Shown here in pieces: positions 9,312-17,623 of a stretch of DNA of 64,000 bases; position 1 is the stretch's first letter, and every line of letters begins with the position of its first letter. The position numbers and the translations under genes were made by a program. This stretch comes from Methylopila sp. Yamaguchi (GTDB lineage: Bacteria > Pseudomonadota > Alphaproteobacteria > Rhizobiales > Methylopilaceae): the NCBI RefSeq assembly GCF_002897035.1, contig NZ_BAUX01000001.1, forward strand, positions 186,001-250,000. Direction: 5' to 3'. The notes below the pieces were generated by a model. It did no database searches. It worked only from the letters and a program-made list of their open reading frames with translations, and was not told where the DNA came from.

Positions 9312-9926
9312 TCAGGCGTGCGAGAAGATGTCGTTCTCGGCCCAGCCCGCAAGATCGAGCGCCGCGCGCACCGGGACGAAGGCGAAGCAGGCGTCGGCGA
9401 AGGCAGTCCGGTTTTCGCGCGCGAGCACCCCATCCAGCTTGGCGCGCAGGGCGTGCAGATGCAGCACGTCGCTCGCAGCGTAGGCGAGCTGGGCGTCCGA
9501 CAGCTCGTCCGCGCCCCAGTCCGACGACTGCTGCTGCTTGGAGATCTCGACGCCGAGCATCTCGCGCACGAGATCCTTTAGGCCGTGGCGGTCGGTGTAG
9601 GTGCGGACCAGCTTCGACGCGATCTTCGTGCAATAGACCGGCTCGGTCATGACGCCGAAGGCCTTGTAGAGGGCCGCGACGTCGAAGCGGGCGAAGTGGA
9701 ACAGCTTGGTCACCGCGCGGTCGCGCAGCAGCGCCTCGATGTTCGGGGCGCGGGTCTGGCCGGGCGCGATCTGGACGAGATCAGCCGAGCCGTCGCCGGT
9801 CGAGAGCTGGACCAGGCAGAGCCGGTCGCGATGGGGATTGAGGCCGAGGGTTTCGGTGTCGATCGCGACCGCAGAACCGGGAACGTAATCGTTGGGAAGA
9901 TCGCCCCGATGGAGTCGGATCGTCAT
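9312..9926 (-). CDS. rnd: Ribonuclease D (short alphaproteobacterial form)
   Basis: A 3'-5' exoribonuclease of the DEDD-y family, acting on tRNA 3' ends and other small RNAs. Motifs: VAIDTETLGLNP (Exo I, D and E), LFHFARFDVAALYKAFG (Exo II, D) and YAASDVLHLHAL (Exo III, Y and D). At 204 residues it holds only the catalytic domain; the HRDC domains of the E. coli enzyme are absent, which is usual in this order. I chose ATG 9926 because MTIRLHRGDLP is the conserved start; ATG 9944 is possible. A tRNA-Leu gene lies upstream on the same strand. Confidence 0.92.
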   Translation of the reverse strand: MTIRLHRGDLPNDYVPGSAVAIDTETLGLNPHRDRLCLVQLSTGDGSADLVQIAPGQTRAPNIEALLRDRAVTKLFHFARFDVAALYKAFGVMTEPVYCTKIASKLVRTYTDRHGLKDLVREMLGVEISKQQQSSDWGADELSDAQLAYAASDVLHLHALRAKLDGVLARENRTAFADACFAFVPVRAALDLAGWAENDIFSHA

Positions 9927-9999
9927 GCGCGCTCTACCGATCATGCGCGCCGGACGCGGGACGGAACGAGGCCGCCGGGCGGGCGCGCGTCAAGACGAA

Positions 10000-10043
10000 C
10001 ACGTTCGAGCGCCGCGAATGAAACTTCGCGACGCTCGAACGTG
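10000..10043 (-). terminator. Hairpin terminator of tRNA-Leu
   Basis: Two 17-base arms at 10000-10016 and 10027-10043 match at 16 of 17 positions around a 10-base loop, immediately downstream of the tRNA 3' end on the minus strand. The sequence that follows is moderately T-rich. It probably ends the tRNA transcript. Confidence 0.7.
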
Positions 10044-10047
10044 GATG

Positions 10048-10132
10048 TGGTGCCCAGAAGAGGACTCGAACCTCCACGGTGTTACCCACACGGACCTGAA
10101 CCGTGCGCGTCTACCAATTCCGCCACCTGGGC
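10048..10132 (-). tRNA. tRNA-Leu (anticodon CAG)
   Basis: Read on the minus strand, an 85-nt tRNA: acceptor arm GCCCAGG pairing with CTGGGC, D-loop AATTGGTAGAC, anticodon loop TTCAGGT with CAG in the centre, a long variable arm typical of tRNA-Leu, T-loop GGTTCGAGTCC, and an encoded CCA at 10048-10050. It decodes CUG, a heavily used codon in this genome. Confidence 0.96.
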
Positions 10133-10320
10133 TCGCGGTGGGTCTTAGGGGGTCGACCGGGGGCCTGTCAATGGCGCCGTCGGGCTAATCCGCGGCTTTC
10201 GGCCTGAGCGCTCCGGCGGGCCGAGAGCCGCCGCGCGGCTGCGGGCTGCGCAATTCGGCCCTATTCCTTGACGAAGGATGAACGCGGGACCGGCCGAACG
10301 TCATCGCAGGGATTTGCACG

Positions 10321-10887
10321 ATGTTTCTCAACACACCGTCCGCAGCCGCGCTCGCCGCGACGCTCGCCCTCGCCTCCTCCGCATCCGCCCAGCAGGCGCC
10401 GAGCGCCGCGCAGGCCGCCGTCGCATTGGTGGGTCAAGGCGTCGCCACGCGTGCTGCGGACGACGCCGCTTGCCCGCGTGTCGTGACTCTCAAGGGCGCG
10501 GAGAGCTTCCCACGCGGCAGGACGGGCGCGAATCGTGCGCAACTCGGAGCCCTCGCCCGCGACTGCGCCGCACTGGGCGCCGAGACGCTGGTGAAGGTCG
10601 CGGTGACGGGCGACGGCGCCCGCGCGACGACGGCGGGACCCAGCTGGTTCAACGCGCCGCTCACCATCGCGGTGCTCGACGACCGCGGACGGCCGGTCGC
10701 GACGCGGCGCGCCAAGGTGAAGGTTCAGCTGCCGCGCGACGCGACGTCCGGCCCGTTCGCCTATGTGGTCGAGGACCTGTCGCTGCCGCCGGCGAAGGAC
10801 TACGCCGGCTGGTCCGTCGTGGTCGGCTTCGAGATGAGCCAGGCCGAACTGCGGCGGGCCGCGAAGGTGGTGACAGCGGGGCGGTGA
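10321..10887 (+). CDS. Unrecognised secreted protein
   Basis: A 188-residue protein with a clear signal peptide (hydrophobic AAALAATLALASSASAQ, cleavage after the ASA-Q stretch). The mature part has two cysteines (in ADDAACPR and ARDCAALG) that could form a disulfide, and beta-rich sequence such as FNAPLTIAVLDDRGRPVATR and GWSVVVGFEMSQAEL. I do not recognise the family. It stands alone between the tRNA-Leu and the AT-rich gene pair. Probably periplasmic; function unknown. Confidence 0.7.
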   Translation: MFLNTPSAAALAATLALASSASAQQAPSAAQAAVALVGQGVATRAADDAACPRVVTLKGAESFPRGRTGANRAQLGALARDCAALGAETLVKVAVTGDGARATTAGPSWFNAPLTIAVLDDRGRPVATRRAKVKVQLPRDATSGPFAYVVEDLSLPPAKDYAGWSVVVGFEMSQAELRRAAKVVTAGR

Positions 10888-10925
10888 GGCCGCTGCTGAT
10901 GGGCGGGATAGGCTAGGCCGGAGCC

Positions 10926-11141
10926 TCAGCGCTTTGTCGGGACGTTGCCAATTTCCGGTATCAACTGAGCGGACGGAGTTTCAAAATCAATCAGATAACG
11001 ATTCCGCAATTCATCTATCGGCTTATTCTCGACCAAGAATACGCGCGCTCCAAAATTCTCGTAAATATCCTTGGTCACTTCATCCCATGTTTCGAAACTG
11101 CATACCTTCGGGACTGTCTCACACGGCACCGACTGTTTCAT
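10926..11141 (-). CDS. Small unrecognised protein
   Basis: A 71-residue acidic protein with two cysteines near the N-terminus (in VPCETVPKVCSF) and the strand-like stretch ARVFLVENKPIDELRNRYLIDF. No family recognised. It follows the membrane-protein gene at 11163-11969 by 21 bases on the same strand, so the two are probably one operon. Base composition is visibly more AT-rich than in the flanking core genes, consistent with recent acquisition. A partner or immunity role is possible but nothing in the sequence proves it. Confidence 0.55.
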   Translation of the reverse strand: MKQSVPCETVPKVCSFETWDEVTKDIYENFGARVFLVENKPIDELRNRYLIDFETPSAQLIPEIGNVPTKR

Positions 11142-11162
11142 GACGGCAGCACCAGCTGGACT

Positions 11163-11969
11163 TCAATCGGAATCGATACTGCTAATAAATTGACTTGCAT
11201 CGAATGCGGTCTTATTGCATCTAAAACTGTGAGTTAAATGGCAGAATCTCCAGAAGTGCTCTTTATAGTATTCGAACGAATACGAACTTATTTCTTCATT
11301 TAATAGATTATTTGACGCCTCTTGAGTCAGAGCTCTGTTCGGCTCATCTTTAAGTAATTTGTTAGCAATATGTCTGCTTGGGTCTTCTTCAACCTTCTTG
11401 ATGACCTGCAGCAGACCGCGGCTACTGCCGGGAAAGATTGGATACCGACCTGAGACCGCGAAGATTATAGCGGACACTCGTTGATCTTTTTCATATTTAC
11501 CGCCCAGCATTGCGATCGCCTGCTCGACGGTCTGCCCTTTTAATTCCTCATAAGAGCCGACGAAAACATACTTCAGCGCCGGCGGCCCTAGCGTGCGCAG
11601 TCGGCCGACAGCAAGGTCCGGTTGTTTGTCAGGGTAGTAGGGTATCAGCCGGATCAACCAGCTAACACGCGCGTTCGTGGCGAGATTGGCGAAGATCTGG
11701 TCTTTGGGAACGATCTTGATCGGCCTGTCGGTGCGGTTCAGGAGCGCGACCGCCGGCCCTGCGATCGAGAACGCGACGCCCGATATGAGGCCCGCCGCCA
11801 TGGTCAGCTTCAGCCAGGTGGCGGGCTCCCCTTCCCGGTTGATCGTCCGGAAAAGCGCAGCGAAAGCGAAAGCCATCAGCGCGAGCCCGACCACCGACAG
11901 CGTTGCGGCGGTCTGGATCTCGGCAACCAGTTCGATCGTGCGTCGGACTTCCGCAAAAAGCTCGGTCAT
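11163..11969 (-). CDS. Unrecognised membrane protein with a soluble C-terminal domain
   Basis: About 268 residues. Two N-terminal membrane helices (TLSVVGLALMAFAFAALF and AAGLISGVAFSIAGPAVALL), then a soluble part containing KYVFVGSYEELKGQTVEQAI and, near the end, SYSFEYYKEHFWRFCHL. I chose ATG 11969 because a G-rich site precedes it and it opens just before the first helix; the frame extends to 11990. Base composition changes within the gene: the part encoding the helices is GC-rich, whereas the last 80 codons (about 11165-11410) are AT-rich. No family recognised. Confidence 0.6.
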   Translation of the reverse strand: MTELFAEVRRTIELVAEIQTAATLSVVGLALMAFAFAALFRTINREGEPATWLKLTMAAGLISGVAFSIAGPAVALLNRTDRPIKIVPKDQIFANLATNARVSWLIRLIPYYPDKQPDLAVGRLRTLGPPALKYVFVGSYEELKGQTVEQAIAMLGGKYEKDQRVSAIIFAVSGRYPIFPGSSRGLLQVIKKVEEDPSRHIANKLLKDEPNRALTQEASNNLLNEEISSYSFEYYKEHFWRFCHLTHSFRCNKTAFDASQFISSIDSD

Positions 11970-12057
11970 GACCGCCCCCGTGTGAGGCACGCGATTACAC
12001 CATTAAATGGTGACTTTCATCAATGCTCTTATTAGTTGCGCTGACGTGCATCGCAAA

Positions 12058-12083
12058 CGAAAAAAGCCGCCCGGAGGCGGCTC
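12058..12083 (-). terminator. Rho-independent terminator of the F0 operon
   Basis: On the minus strand, GGAGCCGCC/GGCGGC-type stem (arms 12065-12071 and 12076-12082, four-base loop) followed by six T (12060-12065 read in reverse). It lies 25 bases after the atpF stop. Confidence 0.9.
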
Positions 12084-12107
12084 TTCGAAACGTGACGTGC
12101 GCGGCGT

Positions 12108-12590
12108 TCAGTTGAGCTTGGCGCGGAGCTCCGAAAGACCGTTGTCGAACAGCTTGTCGCCCAGCGGCCCGCGAGCCTGGGAGGTCAGCACCTCGGCGGC
12201 GGCGGAGACGGCGGCGTCGGCGGCCGCGGAGCGCACCTCGGTGACGGCCTGGGCCTCGGCCATGGCGATCTTCTGCTCGGCCTGCTTGGTGCGGCGGGCG
12301 ACGAACTCCTCGACCTTGGCCTTCGCGTCGGCCGCCAGACGTTCGGCGTCGGCGCGGGCGGAGGCGACGATCTCTTCCGCCTCACGGTCGGCCTGGTCGC
12401 GCTTGCGGGCGTATTCGGCCAGCAGGCGGCTCGCCTCCTCGCGCAGGGCGCGGGCTTCGTCGAGCTCGGCCTTGATCTTGGCCGCGCGGCGGTCGAGCGC
12501 CGCGGTCACCTTCCCCGGCACGCCGAGATAGACGACGATTCCAATGAAGATGACGAAGGCGACGAGAACCCAGAATTCAGCGCTTCCCAC
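12108..12590 (-). CDS. atpF: ATP synthase F0 subunit b
   Basis: Peripheral-stalk subunit that holds the F1 head against rotation. 160 residues: one N-terminal membrane helix (FWVLVAFVIFIGIVVYLGVPG) and then a long charged coiled coil rich in Ala, Glu, Lys and Arg through to about residue 135. It is the last gene of the F0 operon, followed by a terminator. The companion b' gene lies 12 bases upstream, so this organism has the heterodimeric stalk of photosynthetic-type and alphaproteobacterial ATP synthases. Confidence 0.95.
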   Translation of the reverse strand: MGSAEFWVLVAFVIFIGIVVYLGVPGKVTAALDRRAAKIKAELDEARALREEASRLLAEYARKRDQADREAEEIVASARADAERLAADAKAKVEEFVARRTKQAEQKIAMAEAQAVTEVRSAAADAAVSAAAEVLTSQARGPLGDKLFDNGLSELRAKLN

Positions 12591-12602
12591 GGTCTCGTCT
12601 CC

Positions 12603-13208
12603 TCAGCGTGCGAGCGAGGCGTCGACCGCCCGCTCGATCTCGGCCGCCGGCGCCGAGGCGCCCGCCAGCCGCTCGACGATGGCTGAGGCCGCGTCGACCG
12701 CGATCACGCGAACGTTGGACAGCGCCTGCGCCTTGGTCGCGCCGATCAGCGCTTCCGCCGCTTCGAGCCTGGCGTTGAGCTCGGCCTCGGTGCGCTTGCG
12801 GTTGTCGTCGGCCTCCTTGGAGACCCGCTCGCGGGTCTCGGACGCGATGGCCTGCGCCTTGGAGCGCGCGTCCGCGAGCGCCTTTTCGTAGGCCTCGCCG
12901 GCCGCCTTGCTTTCGGCCCGCAGACGCCGCGCCTCGGCGAGATCGCCTGCGATGCGTTCGGCGCGGCCTTCGACGATGTTGGCGACGCGCGGGATCGCGA
13001 CCTTGCTCATCAGCAGGTAGAGCAGGCCGAAGAAGATCGCGAGCCAGAGGATCTGACCGGCGAAGGTGGACGAATCGAACGGCGGAAACGCGCCGCCGCC
13101 GCCATGGCCGCCGCCGTGCGCTTCCGTGCCGGCGTGCGTCTCGGCGGGCGTCGCATGCTCCGCCTGCGCCAGGATGATTGTGCCGGCCGGACCAGCGGTC
13201 TCGGTCAT
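12603..13208 (-). CDS. atpF2: ATP synthase F0 subunit b'
   Basis: Second peripheral-stalk subunit. 201 residues: a His/Gly-rich N-terminal extension (about residues 15-40), a membrane helix (GQILWLAIFFGLLYLLMSKV) and a long coiled coil ending in IERAVDASLAR. The extension before the helix is typical of alphaproteobacterial b' subunits. It lies between the c and b subunit genes. Confidence 0.93.
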   Translation of the reverse strand: MTETAGPAGTIILAQAEHATPAETHAGTEAHGGGHGGGGAFPPFDSSTFAGQILWLAIFFGLLYLLMSKVAIPRVANIVEGRAERIAGDLAEARRLRAESKAAGEAYEKALADARSKAQAIASETRERVSKEADDNRKRTEAELNARLEAAEALIGATKAQALSNVRVIAVDAASAIVERLAGASAPAAEIERAVDASLAR

Positions 13209-13286
13209 CGAAAGCTCTCCATCGATCGCGCGTCAGGCCGCGCGGGCGGCCGCGAGGGCCGCCTCACGCGGGAGGTCCGTCCGAAA

Positions 13287-13514
13287 TCAGACGGCGAACA
13301 GCAGCAGCAGCGCGACGAGCAGCGAGAAGATGCCGAGCGCTTCCGTCACCGCGAAGCCGAAGATCAGGCGGGCGAACTGGCCGTCGGCGGCCGAGGGGTT
13401 GCGCAGCGCGCCGGCGAGGTAGCTCGAGAAGATGTTCGCGACGCCGACGGCTGCGCCGCCCATGCCGAGGGTGGCGAGACCGGCGCCGATGAACTTGGCG
13501 GCTTCAGCTTCCAT
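13287..13514 (-). CDS. atpE: ATP synthase F0 subunit c
   Basis: Proteolipid of the proton-driven ring. 75 residues in two membrane hairpin helices: a glycine-rich first helix ([20 protein letters not shown]), the polar loop containing RNPSA, and a second helix with the proton-carrying glutamate (E58 in [12 protein letters not shown]). Length and motifs are standard. It lies between atpB and the b' gene. Confidence 0.97.
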   Translation of the reverse strand: MEAEAAKFIGAGLATLGMGGAAVGVANIFSSYLAGALRNPSAADGQFARLIFGFAVTEALGIFSLLVALLLLFAV

Positions 13515-13569
13515 GACGAGAACTCCAATTGGGACAGTGGGTTTCGGGGCGATGACGCCGCAGGCTTGA

Positions 13570-14316
13570 TCAGTGGCCGGGGTGCAGCGCGTCGTTGAGG
13601 TACATGCAGGCCAGCAGCGTGAAGACGTAGGCCTGCAGGAAGGCGACGAGGAACTCGAGCGCGGTGATGCCGATCGCCAGGATGAGCGGCAGGACGCCGA
13701 GCGCGAGGCCGACGCCGCCGAGGCTCGCGGAGAGCATCGTCACGAAGCCGGCGAAAACCTTCAGCGTGATGTGGCCCGCGAGCATGTTCGCGAACAGACG
13801 GACGCTGAGGCTGATGGGGCGGGAGAGGAACGAGATGACCTCGATCGCCGCCACGAGCGGAAGGATGTAGCCCGGCACGCCGGACGGCACGAACAGGTGC
13901 AGGAAGTGCGTGCCGTGCTTGGCGAAGCCGTAGATCACGACCGTCAGCATCACGACCATCGACAGCGCGAAGGTGACGATGATGTGGCTGGTGACGGTGA
14001 AGGTGTAGGGAATCAGGCCGATCAGGTTCGCGAACAGGACGAACATGAAGAGCGAGAACACCAGCGGGAAGAACTTCATCCCGCTGTCGCCGGACGTTTG
14101 TCGGACCGTGCCCGCTACGAACTCGTAGGACATCTCCGCCAGCGACTGCAGCCGGCCCGGCACCAGGGTGCGGGCCGAGGTGCCGATCATCAGGAAGCCC
14201 GTGATCAGGACGACCGTCAGCGCCATGTAGGCGGCGGAGTTGGTGAAGGCGAAGGCGCCCTCGCCGATGAGCGGAACGATCTGGAACTGGTGGATCGGAT
14301 CAAGTGCGCCGGCCAT
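13570..14316 (-). CDS. atpB: ATP synthase F0 subunit a
   Basis: Stator subunit with the two proton half-channels facing the c-ring. 248 residues with five to six membrane helices. The essential arginine lies in [13 protein letters not shown], and the final helix region contains [17 protein letters not shown]. It is the second gene of the operon, after the AtpI-type protein. Confidence 0.97.
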   Translation of the reverse strand: MAGALDPIHQFQIVPLIGEGAFAFTNSAAYMALTVVLITGFLMIGTSARTLVPGRLQSLAEMSYEFVAGTVRQTSGDSGMKFFPLVFSLFMFVLFANLIGLIPYTFTVTSHIIVTFALSMVVMLTVVIYGFAKHGTHFLHLFVPSGVPGYILPLVAAIEVISFLSRPISLSVRLFANMLAGHITLKVFAGFVTMLSASLGGVGLALGVLPLILAIGITALEFLVAFLQAYVFTLLACMYLNDALHPGH

Positions 14317-14432
14317 CGTTCCTTCAGCCTGTTACGGGCGCGCCGCTCTCGGCGTCCCTCGTCCTCGAAAAATCGGACGTCTCCGGGGTTCCGAAGGCGT
14401 CCGACCAAACTGCGCGACGCGTTCCGGGAGGC

Positions 14433-14783
14433 CTACTGGCCCGGGCCTTTGACGAGGCCCGCCGAGCGCAACACATTCAACACCCCGGCGGCGAAGCCGA
14501 GCAGCAGAAAGACGATCAGGCCCCAAGGGCTCGATCCGAACAGCTTGTCGACCAGGAAGCCGACGATGCCGCCCGCCACCACGCCCGCGACGAACTCCGA
14601 GCTGAGCCGGAACGCCTGAGCGAGGCCCGAGGAGGCGTCGCCGCCGGAGCGGCCGTCAGCGCCGGCAGATTTGGGGGAGCCTCGCTTTTCGATCTCGCGA
14701 TCGAGCCGCTCGAGACGCCCGGCCAGATCGCCGTCGCCGGGAGCGTCGTTCTGATCCGAATGGTGGTTGGAGCCTTGCGCCAT
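14433..14783 (-). CDS. atpI: AtpI/AtpZ-type F0 assembly protein
   Basis: First gene of the F0 operon; AtpI-type proteins help assemble the c-ring or carry magnesium. About 116 residues: a polar N-terminus rich in Asp and Gly with a short coil (LERLDREIEKR), then two membrane helices (FVAGVVAGGIVGFLVDKLF and WGLIVFLLLGFAAGVLNVLR) joined by the SSPWG loop that marks the family. I chose ATG 14783 with a GAGGAG site upstream; the frame runs on to 14861. Confidence 0.88.
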   Translation of the reverse strand: MAQGSNHHSDQNDAPGDGDLAGRLERLDREIEKRGSPKSAGADGRSGGDASSGLAQAFRLSSEFVAGVVAGGIVGFLVDKLFGSSPWGLIVFLLLGFAAGVLNVLRSAGLVKGPGQ

Positions 14784-15152
14784 TACGCCCGCGTCTCCTC
14801 CCGACCCCCGGAGCCGTTCGTCGCCCCCTTCAAGTCGCGCGCACCCTAATTTTTGGGGCATAGGCTGTCAAGGTTCCGCCGCAAAGTTACAACGCCTTGA
14901 AAATAATGTGAAAAACGGCGTCGAACGGGGGTGCGGCGGAAACGTCGCGGGGGCTGGACGGTATCTGTTGCGGGATATCCCCGTTGAAGTCGCGGGGCCG
15001 CCGTCCGGCAAATGCGCGCAGGCCGGCGCCAAAGCCGACGCGGAGGCCGCCTGAGCGGCGAATCTCCGTCCGCGAGGGCCCCGGCCTTGAACGAAGAAGG
15101 CCGGCGCCTCCCAGGAGGCGCCGGCCCAAAATTTCATACGAAGTTCGGTCGA
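14784..15152. other. Non-coding gap with F0 operon promoter region and a terminator
   Basis: About 370 bases between the F0 operon and the PepSY gene. It holds the terminator-like hairpin listed separately and, near 14880-14920, a short AT-rich stretch (TTGAAAATAATGTGAAAAA-like) that could belong to the operon promoter. I see no gene. Confidence 0.5.
15099..15126 (-). terminator. Strong hairpin after the PepSY gene
   Basis: Perfect 13-base arms at 15099-15111 and 15114-15126, 27 bases beyond the PepSY stop on the minus strand, followed by TTCTTCGTT. This is a convincing intrinsic terminator, though the T-run is interrupted. Confidence 0.75.
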
Positions 15153-15671
15153 TCAGTCGAAGACCGCCTTGCCGTTGGCGTCCACCTTCACGTCCTTCTT
15201 GCCGTCCGCGGCCGCCACGTCGATCTCGTAGGCGACCGCGCCGCTCTCGCGCTCGACTTCGGCGCTGATCGCCTTGCCGCCGCCGAGCTGCTCGGCCGCG
15301 GCCACCGCCGCCTTGAGCTGGGTCGAAGCCTTGTTGAAGTCGGCGGGCTTCAGCATGGTGAAATAGACCTCGATCGGCTGGTTCTCCTCGCCCGTCACCT
15401 GGCCGGAGTTCGGGTCCACATAATACTCAGTGAGCTTGTCGCCCGCCGCGTTCAGGACCTTCACCTCCCAACGGCCGCCGTTGTCGTCCTCGAACTCCAC
15501 CTCGGTGGCCTTGCCGCCGCCCTTGGCCTCGGCCGCGTCCAGCGCCTGAACGAGCGACACCTTCGCGTTCTTCGCCATCTCCGTCTCATCGGCGCGGGCG
15601 CCAGAGACCGGGGCGAGAGCGACGGCGCCGAGCGCGAAAGCGCCGAGAGCGATGCGGGACACGGTGGACAT
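15153..15671 (-). CDS. Periplasmic protein with two PepSY domains
   Basis: 172 residues with a signal peptide (IALGAFALGAVALAPVSGARA). The mature protein has two PepSY-like units: about residues 35-100, with VSLVQALDAAEAKGGGKATE and YYVDPNSGQVTGEE, and about 110-172, with TQLKAAVAAAEQLGGGKAI and ending in VDANGKAVFD. PepSY domains are thought to inhibit or bind peptidases or cell-wall ligands; the target here is unknown. An 8-bp inverted repeat sits in its leader. Confidence 0.8.
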   Translation of the reverse strand: MSTVSRIALGAFALGAVALAPVSGARADETEMAKNAKVSLVQALDAAEAKGGGKATEVEFEDDNGGRWEVKVLNAAGDKLTEYYVDPNSGQVTGEENQPIEVYFTMLKPADFNKASTQLKAAVAAAEQLGGGKAISAEVERESGAVAYEIDVAAADGKKDVKVDANGKAVFD

Positions 15672-15688
15672 GACGTAACCTCCAGATG

Positions 15689-15710
15689 CCGGTCGGTTGA
15701 AGCCGACCGG
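15689..15710 (-). promoter_or_regulatory. Inverted repeat in the PepSY leader
   Basis: Perfect 8-base arms (CCGGTCGG at 15689-15696 and CCGACCGG at 15703-15710) around a six-base loop, 18 bases before the PepSY start. It could be an operator or a leader hairpin. Confidence 0.4.
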
Positions 15711-15860
15711 GTGTTAAACGAGGGCGGCTGTCGCCGACCTAGGGGAGGCTCAACGCGGAGGCGCTTGCTATGTTTCGTCCCGCGCAGGAAATAAAGCGTG
15801 AGCCCGCACCCTTGGCCAAGGCCTGCGGCCGCCCCATGCACTTGCTTCTAGGACGCCGCC

Positions 15861-16514
15861 TTGCCCTCTCCCCTCTCGGCCGTTCTCAGCCGCGATCTCG
15901 CGCTCGCCCGCGGCGGCGGAGCGGGGCTCGGCGTCGTCTTCTTTCTCCTGGTGGTGACCGTCACGCCCTTCGCTGTGGGGCCGGACCTGCCGCTTCTCGG
16001 CCGCATCGGCCCGGCGATCCTCTGGCTCGGCGCGCTTCTCGCCACCCTGCTCGGGCTTGATCGGCTGCTGCAGGCGGACCACGAGGACGGCGGGCTCGAC
16101 CTGATGCATCTCGCGCCTGCGCCTCTCGAGCTTGTCGTCGCGGCCAAGATCCTCGCCCATTGGCTCACGACGGGCGTGCCGCTCGTCGTCGCCGCGCCGC
16201 TGTTCGCGGTAATGCTCGACGTCGGGCCTCAGACCTCGCTCAAGGTCGCGGCGTCGCTCCTGCTCGGCACGCCGGCGCTCGCCTGCCTCGGCGCGGTCGG
16301 CGCGGCGCTCACCGTCGGCCTGCGCCGCGGCGGCCTTCTGGTTCCGGTGCTGATCCTGCCGCTCGCGATCCCGGTGCTGATCTTCGGCGTCGCCGCAAGC
16401 GATCCGGCGCGCGACGGCTTCGGCCCGCTCGGCGTGCTGGCGGGCCTGGCCCTCGGCTACGCGGTGCTCGGCCCGGTCGCGGCCGCCGCCGCGCTCCGGC
16501 TGCTGCGCGATTGA
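15861..16514 (+). CDS. ccmB: Heme exporter permease CcmB
   Basis: Membrane subunit of the CcmAB ABC transporter in cytochrome c maturation system I. 217 residues and six hydrophobic segments. Family pattern includes the N-terminal RDLALARGGG, LLQADHEDGGLDLMHLAP and the C-terminal VPVLIFGVAAS. The start is TTG at 15861, with AGGA seven bases ahead; no ATG fits. The expected ccmA ATPase gene is not upstream, where a PepSY gene on the other strand lies instead. Confidence 0.93.
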   Translation: MPSPLSAVLSRDLALARGGGAGLGVVFFLLVVTVTPFAVGPDLPLLGRIGPAILWLGALLATLLGLDRLLQADHEDGGLDLMHLAPAPLELVVAAKILAHWLTTGVPLVVAAPLFAVMLDVGPQTSLKVAASLLLGTPALACLGAVGAALTVGLRRGGLLVPVLILPLAIPVLIFGVAASDPARDGFGPLGVLAGLALGYAVLGPVAAAAALRLLRD

Positions 16515-16685
16515 GATGTGAACGGCTTGCGACGGATGGCGCGTTTCCTGCGACGCAAAGGCGCCTTAGGTAACTGCGACCTCGGGATCGACGTATTCGA
16601 CGAGTTTAGATCCTGGGATGATTGACGATCCCGGCTCGCCGGCTTCGCCGCCGACGACCACGAACGGACCGGCCCGACCGAACCC

Positions 16686-17456
16686 ATGGCCCTGCTCTCC
16701 GCCGTCACCTCGCTCGCGAACCCCTCGCGCTTCGCGGCCTTCGCCGAGCGGCTCACGCCGTGGCTGATCGGCGTGACCGCGGTGGTCTTCGCGGTCGCGC
16801 TGTACCTCGCGCTGGTCGTCGCCCCCGCGGACTACCAGCAGGGCGAGACGGTGCGGATCATGTTCATCCACGTGCCCTCGGCCTGGCTCGCCATGTTCGC
16901 CTACACGCTGATGGCGATCGCTAGCCTCGGCGTGCTGATCTGGCGCCACCCCATCGCCGACGTCTCGGCCAAGGCCGCCGCGCCGCTCGGCGCCGCCTTC
17001 ACCTTCCTCGCGCTCGCCACCGGCTCGCTGTGGGGCAAGCCGATGTGGGGAACCTGGTGGGTCTGGGACGCGCGGCTGACCTCGTTCCTGATCCTCTTCA
17101 TCATGTATCTCGGCCTGATGGCGCTGCGCTCCGCGATCGAGGAGCCGTCGCGCGCCGCCAAGGCCTGCGCGATCCTGACGCTGGTGGGGTCGGTCAACAT
17201 CCCGATCATCAAGTTCTCGGTCGACTGGTGGAACACGCTGCACCAGCCGGCCTCCGTGATCCGCGCGGGAAGGCCGACCATGGACCCGTCCATCCTTTGG
17301 CCGCTGCTGATCGCGGCGGTCGCCTTCACCCTGCTGTTCACGACGTTGCACCTCGTCGGCATGCGCACCGAGCTGCTGCGCCGTCGGGCGCGCACCCTGC
17401 GCCTCACCGCCGCGGCCTCGGCGCCCTCAGCCCTCGCGGCGGAGCCAGCGGAATGA
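16686..17456 (+). CDS. ccmC: Heme exporter protein CcmC
   Basis: Inner-membrane heme-handling protein that loads heme onto CcmE. 256 residues, six membrane helices. The tryptophan-rich heme-contact motif is clear (WGTWWVWDARLTS), flanked by periplasmic histidines (in FIHVPSAWLAM and LHQPASV). It starts 171 bases after ccmB and overlaps ccmD by four bases. Confidence 0.96.
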   Translation: MALLSAVTSLANPSRFAAFAERLTPWLIGVTAVVFAVALYLALVVAPADYQQGETVRIMFIHVPSAWLAMFAYTLMAIASLGVLIWRHPIADVSAKAAAPLGAAFTFLALATGSLWGKPMWGTWWVWDARLTSFLILFIMYLGLMALRSAIEEPSRAAKACAILTLVGSVNIPIIKFSVDWWNTLHQPASVIRAGRPTMDPSILWPLLIAAVAFTLLFTTLHLVGMRTELLRRRARTLRLTAAASAPSALAAEPAE

Positions 17457-17623
17457 CCGACCCCCACTTCGGCTATATCGCCGCCTCGTACGGCATCGCC
17501 TTCGCGGTGATCGCAGGGCTCATCCTCTGGACCGCGCTCGACCAGCGCGCCCAGCGCCGGGCGCTGGCGGAGCTCGAGGCCCGATCGGGGCGGCGGCGGT
17601 CCGGCGAAGGGCTTCGCCCATGA
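17453..17623 (+). CDS. ccmD: Heme exporter protein CcmD
   Basis: A 56-residue single-helix protein that binds the CcmABC complex and releases holo-CcmE. One membrane helix (IAASYGIAFAVIAGLILWTA), then a charged C-terminus with RAQRRALAELEARSGRRR. It overlaps ccmC and ccmG by four bases on each side (ATGA junctions), so the three are translationally coupled. Confidence 0.93.
   Translation: MTDPHFGYIAASYGIAFAVIAGLILWTALDQRAQRRALAELEARSGRRRSGEGLRP

Noticed and set aside
10261-10542. Minus-strand 93-codon frame
   Set aside because: Opposite to a gene with a convincing signal peptide; Arg/Gly-rich and without a ribosome site.
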